From positions 1 to 5,690 of the forward strand of contig JBAVLA010000025.1 of the NCBI GenBank assembly GCA_049688595.1: 5,690 bases of DNA. Direction: 5' to 3'. Within the stretch, counting starts at the first letter, position 1. Each line of letters opens with the position of its first letter. The notes under the pieces were generated by a model, which saw nothing but the letters and a program-made list of their open reading frames with translations, did not search any database and was not told where the DNA came from. A program made the position numbers and the translations under genes. This document shows positions 5,481 through 5,690 of the stretch, piece by piece. This DNA is from Prado023 sp049688595. Lineage in GTDB: Bacteria > Actinomycetota > Actinomycetes > S36-B12 > CAIYMF01.

Positions 5481-5615
5481 TCAGTGGTAGTCGGTGATCT
5501 CCACGTCGTCGGCGCCGTTGCCGGTCCAGACGAAGCAGATCCGGTACTGGTCGTTGATGCGGATCGAGTGTTGGCCGGCGCGGTTGCCGACCAGTTTCTC
5601 CAGGCGGTTTCCTGG
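5481..5615 (-). pseudogene. higB: Truncated HigB/RelE-type toxin (C-terminal half only)
   Basis: HigB toxins are ribosome-dependent mRNA interferases of about 90-100 residues. Here 44 residues match the C-terminal half: PGNRLEKLVGNRAGQHSIRI, then NDQYRICFVW, ending DDVEITDYH. This is the usual GxRxGQxSIRINxQYRxCFxW...VEIxDYH signature, including the conserved arginines and the terminal DYH. The expected N-terminal half is missing. Upstream of Pro the same frame gives an unfamiliar sequence and hits a TGA at 5685-5687, and between that stop and the conserved part there is no ATG, GTG or TTG. The break coincides with a perfect inverted repeat (5606-5620). The fragment lies 10 nt upstream of higA and now probably serves only as its leader. 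A sequencing error could in principle explain the loss, but neither of the other two frames restores a recognisable HigB N-terminus. Confidence 0.85.
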
Positions 5616-5620
5616 AAACC
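5606..5620. promoter_or_regulatory. Perfect inverted repeat at the toxin truncation point
   Basis: GGTTTCC-T-GGAAACC has 7-bp arms around one base. It overlaps the first codons of the surviving toxin fragment and lies next to a second, wider inverted repeat. HigA-type antitoxins commonly bind palindromes at their own promoters, so this is a plausible HigA operator; that link is inference. Confidence 0.4.
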
Positions 5621-5654
5621 CTAACGCGAAACGATACTGTCGACAAGCGTTAGG
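5618..5654. promoter_or_regulatory. Inverted repeat framing possible divergent promoters
   Basis: CCTAACGC (5620-5627) and GCGTTAGG (5647-5654) are perfect 8-bp arms around 19 bases of lower GC content. On the minus strand TTGTCG (5641-5646) and TAGGGT (5618-5623) sit 17 bp apart, as a -35/-10 pair driving the toxin fragment and higA. On the plus strand TGGAAA (5613-5618) and TACTGT (5635-5640) sit 16 bp apart. Box matches are partial, so the promoters are tentative; the inverted repeat itself is exact. Confidence 0.4.
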
Positions 5655-5690
5655 AGATTGGTGTCGCCTTCCAGACCCAGGGCCTCAAGG
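5655..5690. other. Right edge: unassigned, possible start or end of a neighbouring gene
   Basis: Two readings are possible and neither is convincing. On the plus strand, AGGAG (5652-5656) precedes TTG (5658) and GTG (5661), and the GTG frame reads VSPSRPRASR to the edge, which could be a divergent gene start. On the minus strand, an open frame entering from the right reads LEALGLEGDTNLLTLVDS and ends at a TAG at 5621-5623, which could be the end of an upstream gene. Ten to twenty residues are too few to decide. Confidence 0.2.

Noticed and set aside
3397..5690. Possible new defence or phage-tail-like system combining HigA, the collar protein and a transposase.
   Set aside because: Most parts are fragments (toxin half, transposase tail, damaged second HigA). 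Only one HTH protein and one small collar protein could be functional, with no effector, sensor or repeated architecture to support a system.

Overview
The window is high-GC DNA with GTG starts, purine-rich ribosome binding sites, a CtpI-type P-type ATPase, an IS110-type transposase remnant and HigBA-type toxin-antitoxin genes. Together these suggest an actinobacterium; no finer placement can be supported. Every recognisable gene lies on the minus strand, so the window reads biologically from right (5690) to left (1).

Layout, right to left. (a) 5606-5690: a short AT-richer stretch with two perfect inverted repeats and possible divergent promoters. (b) 5481-5615: the C-terminal half of a HigB/RelE-type toxin with no usable start. 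(c) 5165-5470: an intact HigA-type antitoxin. (d) 4813-5164: about 350 bases without a gene, holding a hairpin just after higA and a 9-bp direct repeat. (e) 4510-4776: a small stand-alone phage tail-collar domain protein, flanked by an inverted repeat upstream and a terminator-like hairpin downstream. (f) 4163-4440: a second higA copy whose N-terminus is scrambled. (g) 3829-4162: about 330 bases without a gene, recognisably a diverged copy of the DNA downstream of the intact higA. (h) 3397-3828: the C-terminal remnant of an IS110-type transposase. (i) 3115-3396: a leader with a 10-bp tandem repeat and a 12-bp palindrome. (j) 2800-3114: a small glycine- and alanine-rich hydrophobic protein. (k) 1-2787: the first 929 residues of a very large CtpI-type P-type ATPase that runs off the left edge.

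Two functional blocks can be separated. The left block (2800-3114 and 1-2787) is a tight two-gene operon with a 12-nt gap, probably for cation transport at the cytoplasmic membrane. The right block (about 3400-5690) is an accessory graveyard: a duplicated higA region, a toxin fragment, a transposase fragment and an orphan phage-like collar gene. Only the distal antitoxin looks intact. The collar gene reads as an open frame only because of two apparently compensating one-base shifts, which is the most checkable oddity here. I see no RNA gene, CRISPR array or complete mobile element, and no convincing evidence of a new multi-gene system.
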